From assembly GCF_947494755.1 (NCBI RefSeq), contig NZ_CANLVZ010000002.1, forward strand, positions 62,001 through 126,000: a DNA stretch of 64,000 nt, in the 5' to 3' direction. Below are positions 43,570-53,024 of this stretch, in pieces. The stretch is from an uncultured Tateyamaria sp. (lineage in GTDB: Bacteria > Pseudomonadota > Alphaproteobacteria > Rhodobacterales > Rhodobacteraceae). The notes under the pieces were generated by a model, which was not told the origin of the DNA, searched no databases, and worked only from the letters and a program-made list of their open reading frames with translations. The position numbers were made by a program, and so were the translations under genes. How positions within the stretch are numbered: position 1 is the first letter of the stretch; each line of letters begins with the position of its first letter.

Positions 43570-44466
43570 ATGAACGCCATGATCCCCTTCCCCGATATTT
43601 CGCCCGACATCTTCTCGATCTCGCTGTGGGGGATGGAGTTTGCGCTGCGCTGGTACGCGCTGGCCTACATCGTGGGCATCATCATCGGCTGGCGGCTGGT
43701 GGTGATGACGGTCAAAGCCCCCCGGCTCTGGCCCAACGAGACCCCCGTCATGACCCCCGCCCAGATCGAGGACATGCTGACATGGATCATTCTGGGGGTG
43801 ATCCTCGGCGGGCGGCTTGGTTATGTGCTGTTCTATCAACCCGGTGCCTATCTCGGCGACCCGCTGGCGATCCTCGCCATCTGGGAAGGGGGCATGGCCT
43901 TTCACGGCGGCCTGATCGGCGTCGTGATTGCGGCTTGGGTCTATACGACCCGGCACAATATCAACAAACTGACGGCAGCAGACGCCATCGTGGTCGGCGT
44001 GCCGCCCGGCATTCTGCTGGGCCGCTTCGCCAACTTCATCAACGCCGAACTCTGGGGGCGCCCGACTGAGCTGCCTTGGGGCGTGGTCTTTCCAGGGCGG
44101 GCCGCACAATATTGCCCGGACATCGTGGGGGCCTGCGCGCGCCACCCATCACAGCTTTACGAGGCCATGCTCGAAGGGGCGCTGTTGCTCATCGTCCTGC
44201 TTTGGCTGGTCTGGCGACGCGGCGCATTCAAACGGCCCGGTCTCACCTGCGGCACCTTCTTTGCGGGCTATGGGCTGTCGCGCTTTGCCGTCGAATTCGT
44301 ACGCCAACCCGACGCGCAATTCGTAACGGAGGGCAACCCGCTCGGACTGGCGGTGCACGTGGGCGGCTTTGGGCTGACCATGGGTCAGTTGCTGTCCCTG
44401 CCCATGATTGTGCTTGGGGCATGGCTGATCATGCGCGCGCGGCGCGGCGCAATCCTCGCGGCATGA
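43570..44466 (+). CDS. lgt: Phosphatidylglycerol-prolipoprotein diacylglyceryl transferase
   Basis: This 298-residue inner-membrane enzyme transfers diacylglycerol to the lipobox Cys of lipoproteins. It shows the signature [13 protein letters not shown], the essential His in [10 protein letters not shown], the main signature [16 protein letters not shown] and the late [12 protein letters not shown] with [15 protein letters not shown]. About seven helices fit the family. Start 43570 (MNAMIPFPD) is chosen; ATG 43579 also fits. It overlaps midA (ATGA), a conserved arrangement in Rhodobacterales. Confidence 0.96.
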   Translation: MNAMIPFPDISPDIFSISLWGMEFALRWYALAYIVGIIIGWRLVVMTVKAPRLWPNETPVMTPAQIEDMLTWIILGVILGGRLGYVLFYQPGAYLGDPLAILAIWEGGMAFHGGLIGVVIAAWVYTTRHNINKLTAADAIVVGVPPGILLGRFANFINAELWGRPTELPWGVVFPGRAAQYCPDIVGACARHPSQLYEAMLEGALLLIVLLWLVWRRGAFKRPGLTCGTFFAGYGLSRFAVEFVRQPDAQFVTEGNPLGLAVHVGGFGLTMGQLLSLPMIVLGAWLIMRARRGAILAA

Positions 44467-45521
44467 CCCTTCGGGATGCGCTGATCAAGCGGATCGCGGC
44501 CCAGGGGCCGATCACCATTGCCGAATACATGACCACCGCCCTGCTGCACCCCACGCATGGCTACTACACCACCCGCGACCCGTTTGGCACGCAGGGTGAT
44601 TTCACCACCGCCCCCGAAATCAGCCAGATGTTTGGCGAGTTGATCGGCCTGTGTCTGGCCCAAAGCTGGCTCGACCAGGGGGCACCTTCCGACTTTGTCC
44701 TTGCCGAACTCGGCCCCGGACGTGGCACGCTGATGGCTGATATTCTGCGCGCCACGGCCACAGTGCGTGGCTTCCATACCAGCGCCCAGATCGTTCTGGT
44801 CGAGGCATCCCCCGTGCTGCGCCAAGCGCAGGCGGAGATGTTCAAGGATCGCACGCCCACATGGGTCAACGGGGTCGAAGACATCCCCCCCGGACCGCTC
44901 TGGCTAGTCGCAAACGAGTTTTTTGACGCACTGCCGATCCGCCAATTCGTGCGCGACGGCAGAGGCTGGCGGGAACGATGCGTGGGGTTGGACGATGGAC
45001 AGCTGACCTTTGGACTGTCCCCTCTTGGGCCGCAACCTGCACTCGACCACAGACGTGAAGACACGGCTGACGGCGATCTGGTCGAACTATGCGCGCCCGC
45101 CACCGCCGTGATGGGGCACATCGCACCTCGGATCGCGACACAAGGCTGTGCGCTGATCGTGGACTATGGCGATTGGCGCAGCCAGGGCGACACGTTACAG
45201 GCGGTGCGCGGGCACACGCCAAGCGATCCTCTGGCTGATCCGGGCAACGCCGATCTCACCGCGCATGTCGATTTCGAGGCTTTGGCGCAGGCCGCCGCGC
45301 CCGCCGCGCACACCAAGATCACCCCCCAAGGCGTGTTTCTCGAACGGCTCGGGATCACACAACGGGCCGAAACACTGGCCCAGCACTTGCGTGATACGGC
45401 GCTCGAGCAACACATTGCCGCGCATCGGCGGTTGACGCACCCGGACGAAATGGGAAACCTGTTCAAAGTATTGGGACTCTTCCCAGATCACGCCGCCCCG
45501 CCACCGGGACTGACCAGATGA
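44463..45521 (+). CDS. SAM-dependent methyltransferase, MidA/NDUFAF7 family
   Basis: This 352-residue protein has the family opening [19 protein letters not shown], the [12 protein letters not shown] block, the SAM motif [16 protein letters not shown] and [14 protein letters not shown]. The eukaryotic member NDUFAF7 methylates an Arg of complex I; the bacterial substrate is not established. It is coupled to lgt and pgeF by ATGA overlaps, so the three are one transcript. Confidence 0.92.
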   Translation: MTLRDALIKRIAAQGPITIAEYMTTALLHPTHGYYTTRDPFGTQGDFTTAPEISQMFGELIGLCLAQSWLDQGAPSDFVLAELGPGRGTLMADILRATATVRGFHTSAQIVLVEASPVLRQAQAEMFKDRTPTWVNGVEDIPPGPLWLVANEFFDALPIRQFVRDGRGWRERCVGLDDGQLTFGLSPLGPQPALDHRREDTADGDLVELCAPATAVMGHIAPRIATQGCALIVDYGDWRSQGDTLQAVRGHTPSDPLADPGNADLTAHVDFEALAQAAAPAAHTKITPQGVFLERLGITQRAETLAQHLRDTALEQHIAAHRRLTHPDEMGNLFKVLGLFPDHAAPPPGLTR

Positions 45522-46273
45522 CCTTGGAAATACTGACCGCTGACAGCCTTGCGCCCCTGCGCCACGGCTTTTTCACGCGCAAAGGGGGGGCCTCGTCGGG
45601 CATATTCTCCGGTTTGAACTGCGGCACCGGCAGCTCGGACCAGACCGAAATCGTCGCCATCAACCGCGCCCGCGTGGCCGACGCCATGGGCGTGCCAGCC
45701 GACCATCTCGCGGGCGTGCACCAGATCCACTCGGCAGATGCGGTCCACGTCACCGGCCCCCAAAACGAAAAGCCCAAGGCGGACGGCCTTGTCACGGCGA
45801 CCCCCGGTATAGCCTTGTCGATCCTGACGGCCGATTGCCAACCGGTGCTGTTTGCAGATCACGACGCGCAGGTCATCGGGGCCGCTCATGCGGGCTGGAA
45901 AGGCGCGCAAAGCGGCGTGCTGGAGGCCACGATTGACGCCATGATCACGCTCGGGGCCAAACGCGACCAGATCCATGCGGTCATCGGCCCCTCGATCAGT
46001 CAACGCGCCTATGAGGTCGGACCCGAATTCTTTGACACATTTCTGGACGAAGATCCGGACAACACCCGCTTTTTCGCTGGTGGTGACGGGGACCGGATGC
46101 ACTTTGATCTGACCGGCTATGGGCTGGCCCGCCTGCGCACCGCCGGGATAGCATCGGCGGAATGGACGCGCCACTGCACATACTACGACCCGGATCGGTT
46201 CTATTCCTACCGCCGGTCCGTACACGCCAAAGACCCCGATTACGGGCGGTTGATCTCGGCCATCGCGCTGTAA
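45518..46273 (+). CDS. pgeF: Peptidoglycan editing factor PgeF (YfiH/laccase-like family)
   Basis: This 251-residue protein of the YfiH family removes wrongly placed amino acids from peptidoglycan precursors; older annotation calls it a polyphenol oxidase. It has RHGFFTRKGGASSG, the metal His region VHQIHSADAV, the Cys motif SILTADCQPVLFAD and the metal His motif AAHAGWKGAQSG, then a GPSISQRAYEVG block and a C-terminal HCTYYDPDRFYSYRRS. All expected residues are present. It is the last gene of the lgt run. Confidence 0.93.
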   Translation: MTLEILTADSLAPLRHGFFTRKGGASSGIFSGLNCGTGSSDQTEIVAINRARVADAMGVPADHLAGVHQIHSADAVHVTGPQNEKPKADGLVTATPGIALSILTADCQPVLFADHDAQVIGAAHAGWKGAQSGVLEATIDAMITLGAKRDQIHAVIGPSISQRAYEVGPEFFDTFLDEDPDNTRFFAGGDGDRMHFDLTGYGLARLRTAGIASAEWTRHCTYYDPDRFYSYRRSVHAKDPDYGRLISAIAL

Positions 46274-46400
46274 GTGGGGCACAAACGAGGCAGGGTTTGC
46301 CCAACCCCAGCCGCATTGTTTCCAGGACGTGGCCAATCACGCGGCCATTCCTGTTGAAAACAAGGCTCACCGCGCTGCCCCATTTGCCCGACAACGCCCA

Positions 46401-46420
46401 GAAAAATAGCTGTATTTTTC
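46401..46420. other. AT-rich perfect inverted repeat after pgeF
   Basis: GAAAAATA-GCTG-TATTTTTC is a perfect 8-bp stem with a four-base loop, 127 bases after pgeF and 96 before the small basic protein. It could end pgeF transcription or act as an operator for the next gene. Confidence 0.35.
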
Positions 46421-46515
46421 GACAAATCGTCAAAAACCTGCCCGATTGCCCCGCCATTTTGATCCTCAGACGGGCAACAGACCCGACCGTATCAAAACGC
46501 TCAGAGGGCAGAGAC

Positions 46516-46668
46516 ATGACAAACGCACGCTTCATCAAATCGGTGATCAAATCCGCCGAAGCCAACACAACCCAGATGCCTTGGGCACGTGGGGCCCGCC
46601 GCGCGGCCTTTATCGCCAAGCGCAAGAACGACACCATCACCCCCACCCATCTGCGCAAGTCGGCCTGA
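46516..46668 (+). CDS. Small basic protein, conserved hypothetical
   Basis: This 50-residue, Lys/Arg-rich protein begins TNARFIKSVIKSAEA and contains the block MPWARGARRAAFIAKRKN. From memory, similar short proteins occur across roseobacters. Its net charge and amphipathic first half suggest nucleic-acid or ribosome contact, but no function is known. The start at 46516 has AGAGGGCAGAG upstream and a terminator follows at 46729, so it looks like a real single-gene transcript. Confidence 0.7.
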   Translation: MTNARFIKSVIKSAEANTTQMPWARGARRAAFIAKRKNDTITPTHLRKSA

Positions 46669-46728
46669 GCGGACACAACCGAATCAAAATATGGCGCGTG
46701 GGCCTAGCCCCGGCTGAACAATTCCGCT

Positions 46729-46755
46729 AAAAGACGTGCCATTGGTGCGTCTTTT
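46729..46755 (+). terminator. Rho-independent terminator after small basic protein
   Basis: AAAAGACG (46729-46736) and CGTCTTTT (46748-46755) form an 8-bp stem ending in a T-run that continues GTGTTT. It lies 60 bases after the stop codon. Confidence 0.7.
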
Positions 46756-46893
46756 GTGTTTAACGTCCCCTATTTTTTGACAGTTTAATCCAAAAACAAG
46801 AATTATCGCGCATTGCTCAGGCACATGGACATATTCCATCTGTCGTCGTCGGTGGGGGCCGACACAGATGTGACCGATAAGATGAGGTTACAC

Positions 46894-47634
46894 ATGATAC
46901 AGACTGCTGCCCTGCGGGTCCCCCGCACAGATACCGATAGATTTTTCAGCCATTCGGCCCGTCCCGACGCGCCCCCTGCGCGTCTGTTCGAGGTGGCGGC
47001 GTTGCGCGCAGATGGGAGCCGCTCGATCGCGACGTTGAAGGCCCCGGCCCTGCCACTGTTCGAGTCGGCCTTTTCGGCCCTTGCACGCGGTGTGGTGCTG
47101 TCCAGCCCGCATGGCGGGATCGCAATCGAAGACCTGCAACCCGGCAACTGGCTGAACACGACTTCGGGCGAGGCTGCGCAGGTCGTGTGGATCGGGTCGT
47201 CCAATTTTGTGCCCGCGGATGCGGGGCGGCGCGTGCCGCTGATCCGGATCATGGCCGACAGTTTTGGGCAATCGCGGCCCGCCTCCTTTGTGACAGTGGG
47301 TCCGGGCGCGCGTATCCTGCAAACGCCCGCCCATCTGCGCGGCACGACGGGTGGCGCGCCGCTGCTGACCCCGGTCAGCGCCTTCGTCGACGGCGTCAAT
47401 GTGATCGAAGTCGTGCCCCCCACCCCGATCCGGCTGTTCCACATCTGTCTGTCACGCCACGCTGCAATCGACGTGGGCGGGATCGCGATTGAAACGTTCC
47501 ACCCCGGCATGAGTGCGGCACGCACGGTCACCCATGCGCAACGTGATCTGTTTCTGTCGATGTTTGCGCATATCGCGCATATGACGGATTTCGGCCCTCT
47601 GGCGCATCCGCGCGCCCCCGAAGCCGAAGACTAA
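46894..47634 (+). CDS. Hint-domain protein (intein/hedgehog fold) lacking the nucleophile Cys
   Basis: This protein has about 246 residues from the ATG at 46894, chosen for GATGAGG six bases upstream; ATG 46882, ATG 46825 and TTG 46813 are in frame. The core matches bacterial Hint_2 proteins: VVLSSPHGGIAIEDLQPGN, VVWIGSSNF, a TPAHLRG block in place of SPxHR, and a C-terminal ETFHPGMSAAR. The usual nucleophilic Cys at the start of the fold is absent (SALARG precedes VVLSSP). It may be inactive or use Ser. Many roseobacters carry several such proteins, often near secreted repeat proteins. It has no signal peptide. Confidence 0.8.
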   Translation: MIQTAALRVPRTDTDRFFSHSARPDAPPARLFEVAALRADGSRSIATLKAPALPLFESAFSALARGVVLSSPHGGIAIEDLQPGNWLNTTSGEAAQVVWIGSSNFVPADAGRRVPLIRIMADSFGQSRPASFVTVGPGARILQTPAHLRGTTGGAPLLTPVSAFVDGVNVIEVVPPTPIRLFHICLSRHAAIDVGGIAIETFHPGMSAARTVTHAQRDLFLSMFAHIAHMTDFGPLAHPRAPEAED

Positions 47635-47649
47635 GCGCCACCGCGACGG

Positions 47650-48150
47650 TCAGGCCATTTTGGCCAACCGCTCCTCGAGCACATCGAACGGCACGCCAGG
47701 GGCATCCTTGGCCTGCCGGATCACCAGCGATGTCTTGACCGATTCGACGTTCGGGGTCGTCAGCAACTCGCCCGTCAGAAAGCTTTGAAAGCTGGACAGA
47801 TCGGGGGCCACGCATTTCAGAATGAAATCGACCTCGCCGTTCAGCATGTGACACTCGCGCACCAACGGCCACGCGCGGCAGCGGTCTTCAAACGCACTCA
47901 GGTCCGCCTCGGCCTGACTGGCAAGACCCACATTTGCAAAAACCTGCACCTCAAAGCCCAGCTCGTGCGCGTCCACGTCGCCGTGATAGCCGCGAATGTA
48001 GCCGTTTTCCTCAAGCGTGCGCACCCGGCGCAGGCAGGGCGGGGCTGAAATGCCAACCCGTTTGGCCAGTTCCACGTTGGTCATGCGACCATCGGCCTGC
48101 AACTCGGCCAGAATCTTGCGGTCAATCGGGTCTAGGCGCGTGCTTGCCAC
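47650..48150 (-). CDS. lrp: Lrp/AsnC family transcriptional regulator
   Basis: This 166-residue leucine-responsive-type regulator has an N-terminal helix-turn-helix (LAKRVGISAPPCLRRVRTLEENG) and a C-terminal RAM ligand domain (CHMLNGEVDFILKCVAPDL). The start is GTG at 48150 with AAGGAG seven bases upstream. It is divergent from trxB, an arrangement also seen in E. coli, which supports orthology to Lrp rather than a local AsnC-type regulator. The gene symbol is by family and context. Confidence 0.88.
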   Translation of the reverse strand: MASTRLDPIDRKILAELQADGRMTNVELAKRVGISAPPCLRRVRTLEENGYIRGYHGDVDAHELGFEVQVFANVGLASQAEADLSAFEDRCRAWPLVRECHMLNGEVDFILKCVAPDLSSFQSFLTGELLTTPNVESVKTSLVIRQAKDAPGVPFDVLEERLAKMA

Positions 48151-48340
48151 TGGAGGCTCCTTAATTTTTCGGTTCTTATAGCAGCACCGCGTCCGTGCGC
48201 AATAATGTTTCGTATTCGCGCAACTTTATGAAATCCGGCTGGAATTTGAGGCGTCGGGCCACAGCGGTAACATCAGGGTTCAAACCCGCCCCGCGCAGGG
48301 CTATATCGGTTGGGCTGCACACCATATCAAGGGGGCCCTC

Positions 48341-49336
48341 ATGGCTGATACCAAACGCACCAAGGTTCTGATCATCGGCTCTGGCCCTGCGGGTTATACG
48401 GCGGGGGTTTATGCCAGCCGTGCGATGCTGAACCCCATCCTTGTGCAGGGGATCGAACCGGGCGGGCAGCTGACCACCACCACCGAGGTCGAAAACTGGC
48501 CCGGCGATACCGAGGTGCAAGGCCCTGACCTCATGGTGCGGATGCAGGATCACGCCAAGGCGATGGGCTGCGAGATCATCGGCGACATCATCAGTTCCGT
48601 CGATTTTTCCAAGCGGCCCTTTGTGGCGCAATCCGACAGCGGCACGGTCTATGTTGCCGACGCCATCATTCTGGCCACAGGCGCACGTGCCAAATGGCTG
48701 GGCCTGCCCACCGAAGAGAAGTTCAAAGGCTTTGGCGTGTCCGCCTGTGCGACCTGTGACGGGTTCTTTTACCGCGGCCAGGAAATCGTGGTGATCGGGG
48801 GCGGCAACACCGCGGTCGAAGAGGCACTGTTTCTGACCAACTTCGCCTCGAAAGTGACCCTCGTTCACCGTCGCGATGAATTGCGCGCCGAAAAGATCCT
48901 GATCGACCGGCTGATGAAGAACCCCAAGATCGAGCCGCTGTGGTTTCACCAACTTGAAGAGGTCTATGGCACCGACTCTCCCCTTGGCGTCGAAGGGATC
49001 AAGGTCAAGCATACGAAGACGGGCGAGATCAAGGATATCCCGGCCAAGGGCGTTTTTGTGGCCATCGGGCACGCGCCCGCAAACGAGCTGGTCAAGGACG
49101 TGCTCGAGACTCACATGGGCGGCTATGTTGTGACCAAGCCCGACAGCACCGAAACCTCGATCCCCGGCGTGTTTGCGGCAGGTGACCTGACCGATCACAA
49201 ATACCGCCAAGCCGTCACCTCTGCCGGCATGGGCTGCATGGCCGCACTCGAGGCTGAGCGTTTCATCGCGGAAAACGAATTGGACGAAGGCAAAGAGACC
49301 AGCCTCCCCTTGGGATATGGCGCGGTCGCAGAGTAA
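48341..49336 (+). CDS. trxB: Thioredoxin-disulfide reductase
   Basis: This 331-residue FAD enzyme uses NADPH to reduce thioredoxin. FAD motif IIGSGPAGYTAGVYASRA, the redox pair Cys136-Ala-Thr-Cys139 (SACATCDGF), the NADPH motif IGGGNTAVEEALFL and the late GVFAAGDLTDHKYRQA are all present. Length is close to E. coli TrxB. A hairpin lies 10 bases after the stop, before the redox cyclase gene. Confidence 0.96.
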   Translation: MADTKRTKVLIIGSGPAGYTAGVYASRAMLNPILVQGIEPGGQLTTTTEVENWPGDTEVQGPDLMVRMQDHAKAMGCEIIGDIISSVDFSKRPFVAQSDSGTVYVADAIILATGARAKWLGLPTEEKFKGFGVSACATCDGFFYRGQEIVVIGGGNTAVEEALFLTNFASKVTLVHRRDELRAEKILIDRLMKNPKIEPLWFHQLEEVYGTDSPLGVEGIKVKHTKTGEIKDIPAKGVFVAIGHAPANELVKDVLETHMGGYVVTKPDSTETSIPGVFAAGDLTDHKYRQAVTSAGMGCMAALEAERFIAENELDEGKETSLPLGYGAVAE

Positions 49337-49345
49337 TCAAAGACG

Positions 49346-49364
49346 GGCGGACGACACGTCCGCC
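49346..49364 (+). terminator. Hairpin after trxB, GACAC-loop family
   Basis: GGCGGAC (49346-49352), loop GACAC and GTCCGCC (49358-49364) form a perfect 7-bp stem, followed by TTACG without a long T-run. The same form, with one stem pair swapped, is found after the sat-cysC fusion at 53025-53043. Confidence 0.6.
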
Positions 49365-49492
49365 TTACGTCTGCCCTGTATGCAGGCCGCTGCTCCAAGC
49401 GGACGCCCCACCAAGGGGCCGCACACCACCCCCATCATTGACCCACGCGCGCGCGCAGGTCACTCTGAGCCGACCAACACATGAGGACGGAC

Positions 49493-51178
49493 ATGACACA
49501 GGCCTTGTGGCGCGGCAGTTGGGCTGTGCGTCTACGGATCATTTCCGGCCTTGTCCTGATGGTCTATGTGACCGCGCATCTGCTCAACCTCGCGACCGTG
49601 CTGATTTCGCCGACAGCCTTTGATGCGGTGCAGGCCGTACGGCTGAGCGTCATCCGATCCGTTCCCGGCACGATCATCACCCTGATGGCGCTGAGCATTC
49701 ATATGGTGCTGGCCCTGTCGCGCATTGCGCTGGCCCGAACCTTGCGCATGCCTGTGACGGACGCCATCCAGATCGCCTTTGGCCTCGCCATACCGCTGCT
49801 GCTGATCAGCCACGTTGTCTACACGCGCGGGGCCGTGGGCATGCTCGATGTTACGCCGATGTTTGGCTATGTGACCACGCTGATCTGGGGCACCAGCGAT
49901 GGCTGGCTTCAGGCGGTGTTGCTGACGGTCACATGGGCACACGGGTGCATAGGGCTGCACATGTGGCTGCGCCTCACACGGTGGTGGCCAGCCCTCATGC
50001 CCTGGATGATTGCGCTGGCCGTGCTGATCCCGACGCTGGCCTTGATGGGCTACGTGAACTTTGCGCGGGTCATCGACGGGCTGCTGAGCGATCCGCGGGC
50101 GCGGGACGTGGCCTATGACGTCTGGAATTGGCCCGATGCAGAGGGGTTTGCGCAACTGGCCACCGCAGATCAGCTTGGCACGCGTGCGATCTGGACGATC
50201 CTTGGCCTGACGGGCCTGATCTTTGTCGCCCGGCGCACGCTGGCCGCAATCCGCAAGCCTGTGCGGATCACCTATGTGGACGGCCCCACCGTGCGTGCGC
50301 CGCGCAACCAGACCCTGCTTGAAACCTCGCGCACCAGCGGCGTGGCGCATACCGCGCTGTGCGGCGGGCGCGGGCGCTGCACCACCTGTCGCGTGATCGT
50401 CGAAGTGGGATTGAGCGATCTGCCGCCCCCCTCCGCCGCCGAAGCGCGCAGCCTCAAGGCCGTGGGTGCGCCCCCGAATGCGCGGCTGGCCTGTCAGGTC
50501 AGCCCCAACACGCCACTGACCGTGTTTCGCGTTTTTGCCAGCGACGGCAAGCGCAGCCGCGCCCATGCCAGTCAGGGGAAAGAGGCGCAACTGGCGGTGC
50601 TGTTTCTGGACATGCGCGGGTTTACGGCACGCACCGATGGGCAACTGCCCTATGACGTTGTTTTCCTGCTCAACCGGTTCTTTGACGAAATCGTGCCGCC
50701 CATCGTAGCCAGCGGCGGCACTGTCGACAAATACATGGGCGATGGGCTGATGGCCGTGTTCGAAACGCGCGACGGGGCGAGTTCGGCACGGGCCGCCTTG
50801 GACGCGGTGCAAGGGATCGGGGTTGCGCTCGAGCAATTTAACGCCACGCTGGACTCCGAAGGCAGCGCACCGGTCGCCATCGGGATCGGCGTGCATCTGG
50901 GCAATGTCGTATTGGGAGAGATCGGGGCCGCCGGCCAGGCCCCCCGCACCCTGATCGGCGACACCGTCAACACCGCCTCACGGCTCGAAGGACAGACTAA
51001 GGCGCTTGGGGTGCAGGCGCTGATCTCAATCGACGTGCTGCGGGCGTCGGGCAAGGAGGTGGCCCACGATACGCTGGTTGATCTGTCTTTGCGCGGCCGG
51101 GACAGCGCGCTCAAGGCACTGCCCATCGCTGACGCCACCCGTTTGGGCGACATGCTCAAATCACGCGCGCCAGCCTGA
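49493..51178 (+). CDS. Membrane-bound adenylate/guanylate cyclase with [2Fe-2S] ferredoxin domain and SDH-like (diheme-type) anchor
   Basis: This 561-residue three-domain protein would make cAMP (or cGMP) in response to a redox state. Residues 15-250 hold about six membrane helices with His29, His70, His107, His150 and His156 inside or at helix ends, like SdhC-type diheme cytochrome b anchors. Residues 255-345 form a plant-type ferredoxin domain with Cys290, Cys296, Cys299 and Cys334. Residues 365-545 form a class III cyclase with metal Asp373 (FLDMRGF) and Asp417 (KYMGDGLMAVF), and GDTVNTASRLEG. A related S. meliloti cyclase, CyaC, is known to sense quinone redox state. The start at 49493 has GAGGACGG six bases upstream. 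It lies 156 bases after trxB. Confidence 0.87.
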   Translation: MTQALWRGSWAVRLRIISGLVLMVYVTAHLLNLATVLISPTAFDAVQAVRLSVIRSVPGTIITLMALSIHMVLALSRIALARTLRMPVTDAIQIAFGLAIPLLLISHVVYTRGAVGMLDVTPMFGYVTTLIWGTSDGWLQAVLLTVTWAHGCIGLHMWLRLTRWWPALMPWMIALAVLIPTLALMGYVNFARVIDGLLSDPRARDVAYDVWNWPDAEGFAQLATADQLGTRAIWTILGLTGLIFVARRTLAAIRKPVRITYVDGPTVRAPRNQTLLETSRTSGVAHTALCGGRGRCTTCRVIVEVGLSDLPPPSAAEARSLKAVGAPPNARLACQVSPNTPLTVFRVFASDGKRSRAHASQGKEAQLAVLFLDMRGFTARTDGQLPYDVVFLLNRFFDEIVPPIVASGGTVDKYMGDGLMAVFETRDGASSARAALDAVQGIGVALEQFNATLDSEGSAPVAIGIGVHLGNVVLGEIGAAGQAPRTLIGDTVNTASRLEGQTKALGVQALISIDVLRASGKEVAHDTLVDLSLRGRDSALKALPIADATRLGDMLKSRAPA

Positions 51179-51311
51179 GGGAGGCGCAACATGAAAGGCA
51201 CGGCTTTTCGCCGACGCCCCCAAATCGCCCAAACAACGCTAGACATTAATCCGAATCAGCGTTTAACCCGCGCACAACCGCACGTGAGTTGACCAAGAAA
51301 GCCGAGTAATA

Positions 51312-53015
51312 ATGAGCACCAATCTTGCCCCGATCCCTGAATTGTTCGTATCCTATGACAGCGCCCAAAAGCTGAAAGCCGAAGCCGGGGACCTGATCAG
51401 CTGGGATCTGACGCCGCGCCAGATTTGTGATCTCGAGCTGCTGATGAATGGCGGGTTCAACCCGCTCAAAGGGTTTCTGAGCGAAGCGGACTATAACAGC
51501 GTCGTGGACACGATGCGCACCACCGATGGCGCGCTTTGGCCCATGCCGATCACGCTCGATGTCTCCGCGAAATTCGCCGACACGCTCGAGGTCGGTCAGG
51601 ATATCGCCCTGCGCGATCAGGAGGGCGTGATCCTCGCCACCATGACGGTCACTGACCGCTGGACGCCGAACAAATCCCACGAGGCTGAAAAAGTCTTTGG
51701 TGCGGACGACAGCGCACACCCGGCAGTGAACTATCTGCACAACACCGCGGGCGAGGTCTATCTCGGTGGCCCCGTCACCGGGATCCAGCAGCCCGTACAC
51801 TACGATTTCCGCGCCAAGCGGAACACGCCCAACGAGTTGCGCGCCTATTTCCGCAAGATGGGTTGGCGCAAAGTTGTAGCCTTCCAGACCCGTAACCCGC
51901 TACACCGCGCGCATCAGGAACTGACCTTCCGCGCCGCGCGCGAGGCGCAGGCCAACCTGCTGATCCACCCCGTCGTGGGGCTGACGAAACCGGGCGATGT
52001 CGATCACTTCACCCGGGTGCGCTGCTACGAGGCGGTGCTGGACAAGTACCCGCAAGCGACCACGTCCATGTCCCTGCTGAACCTCGCGATGCGCATGGCA
52101 GGCCCCCGCGAGGCGGTCTGGCATGGGCTGATCCGCAAAAACCACGGCTGCACCCATTTCATCGTGGGCCGCGATCACGCCGGCCCCGGTGCCAACTCCA
52201 AGGGCGAGGATTTCTACGGCCCCTATGATGCGCAGGACCTGTTCCGCGAACATCAGGATGAAATGGGCATCGAAATGGTCGACTTCAAACACATGGTCTA
52301 TGTGCAGGAGCGCGCCCAATACGAACCCAATGACGAAATCGCCGACCGCGACAACGTTACTATCCTCAACATCTCGGGCACCGAACTGCGCCGCCGCCTG
52401 GCCGAAGGGCTCGAAATCCCCGAATGGTTCTCGTTCCCCGAAGTGGTGGCCGAATTGCGCCGCACCCGTCCACCGCGCAGCAAGCAAGGGTTCACCGTCT
52501 TCTTCACCGGGTTTTCCGGCTCGGGTAAATCCACCATCGCTAACGCGCTTATGGTCAAACTGATGGAGATGGGGGGCCGCCCCGTCACCCTTCTTGATGG
52601 GGACATCGTGCGCAAAAACCTCAGCTCGGAACTCGGCTTTTCGAAGGAACACCGCGATCTCAACATTCGCCGGATCGGCTATGTGGCGAGCGAAATCACC
52701 AAGAACGGCGGCATCGCGATCTGCGCGCCCATCGCGCCCTATGCCACCACCCGGCGGGCCGTGCGCGAGGACGTCGAAGCCTTTGGGGCCTTTGTCGAAA
52801 TCCATGTCGCCACCTCGATCGAGGAATGCGAGCGGCGCGACCGCAAGGGTCTCTACAAGCTGGCACGCGAAGGCAAGATCAAGGAATTCACAGGCATCTC
52901 GGACCCTTACGACGTGCCCGAGACCCCCGAACTCCGGGTGGAAACGGAAAATGTGGATGTGGACAACTGCGCCCACCAGGTCCTGCTGAAACTCGAGAGC
53001 ATGGGCCTGATCTGA
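51312..53015 (+). CDS. Bifunctional sulfate adenylyltransferase / adenylylsulfate kinase
   Basis: This 567-residue fusion carries out the first two steps of sulfate activation. The N-terminal ATP sulfurylase (about 1-385) has QTRNPLHRAH and GRDHAGPG, both active-site motifs. The C-terminal APS kinase (about 390-567) has the P-loop TGFSGSGKST, then DGDIVRKNLSSELGFSKEHR and the late IAPYATTRRAVRE. It makes PAPS from sulfate for sulfation or reduction. No reductase or sulfate transporter is adjacent. The RBS is weak. An inverted repeat (AACGCT 51235-51240 / AGCGTT 51258-51263) lies upstream. Confidence 0.95.
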   Translation: MSTNLAPIPELFVSYDSAQKLKAEAGDLISWDLTPRQICDLELLMNGGFNPLKGFLSEADYNSVVDTMRTTDGALWPMPITLDVSAKFADTLEVGQDIALRDQEGVILATMTVTDRWTPNKSHEAEKVFGADDSAHPAVNYLHNTAGEVYLGGPVTGIQQPVHYDFRAKRNTPNELRAYFRKMGWRKVVAFQTRNPLHRAHQELTFRAAREAQANLLIHPVVGLTKPGDVDHFTRVRCYEAVLDKYPQATTSMSLLNLAMRMAGPREAVWHGLIRKNHGCTHFIVGRDHAGPGANSKGEDFYGPYDAQDLFREHQDEMGIEMVDFKHMVYVQERAQYEPNDEIADRDNVTILNISGTELRRRLAEGLEIPEWFSFPEVVAELRRTRPPRSKQGFTVFFTGFSGSGKSTIANALMVKLMEMGGRPVTLLDGDIVRKNLSSELGFSKEHRDLNIRRIGYVASEITKNGGIAICAPIAPYATTRRAVREDVEAFGAFVEIHVATSIEECERRDRKGLYKLAREGKIKEFTGISDPYDVPETPELRVETENVDVDNCAHQVLLKLESMGLI

Positions 53016-53024
53016 ACCCAACGA

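Noticed and set aside
49532-50896. A 454-codon minus-strand frame opposite the redox cyclase
   Set aside because: The plus-strand frame has three recognisable domains with intact motifs; the antisense frame has none.
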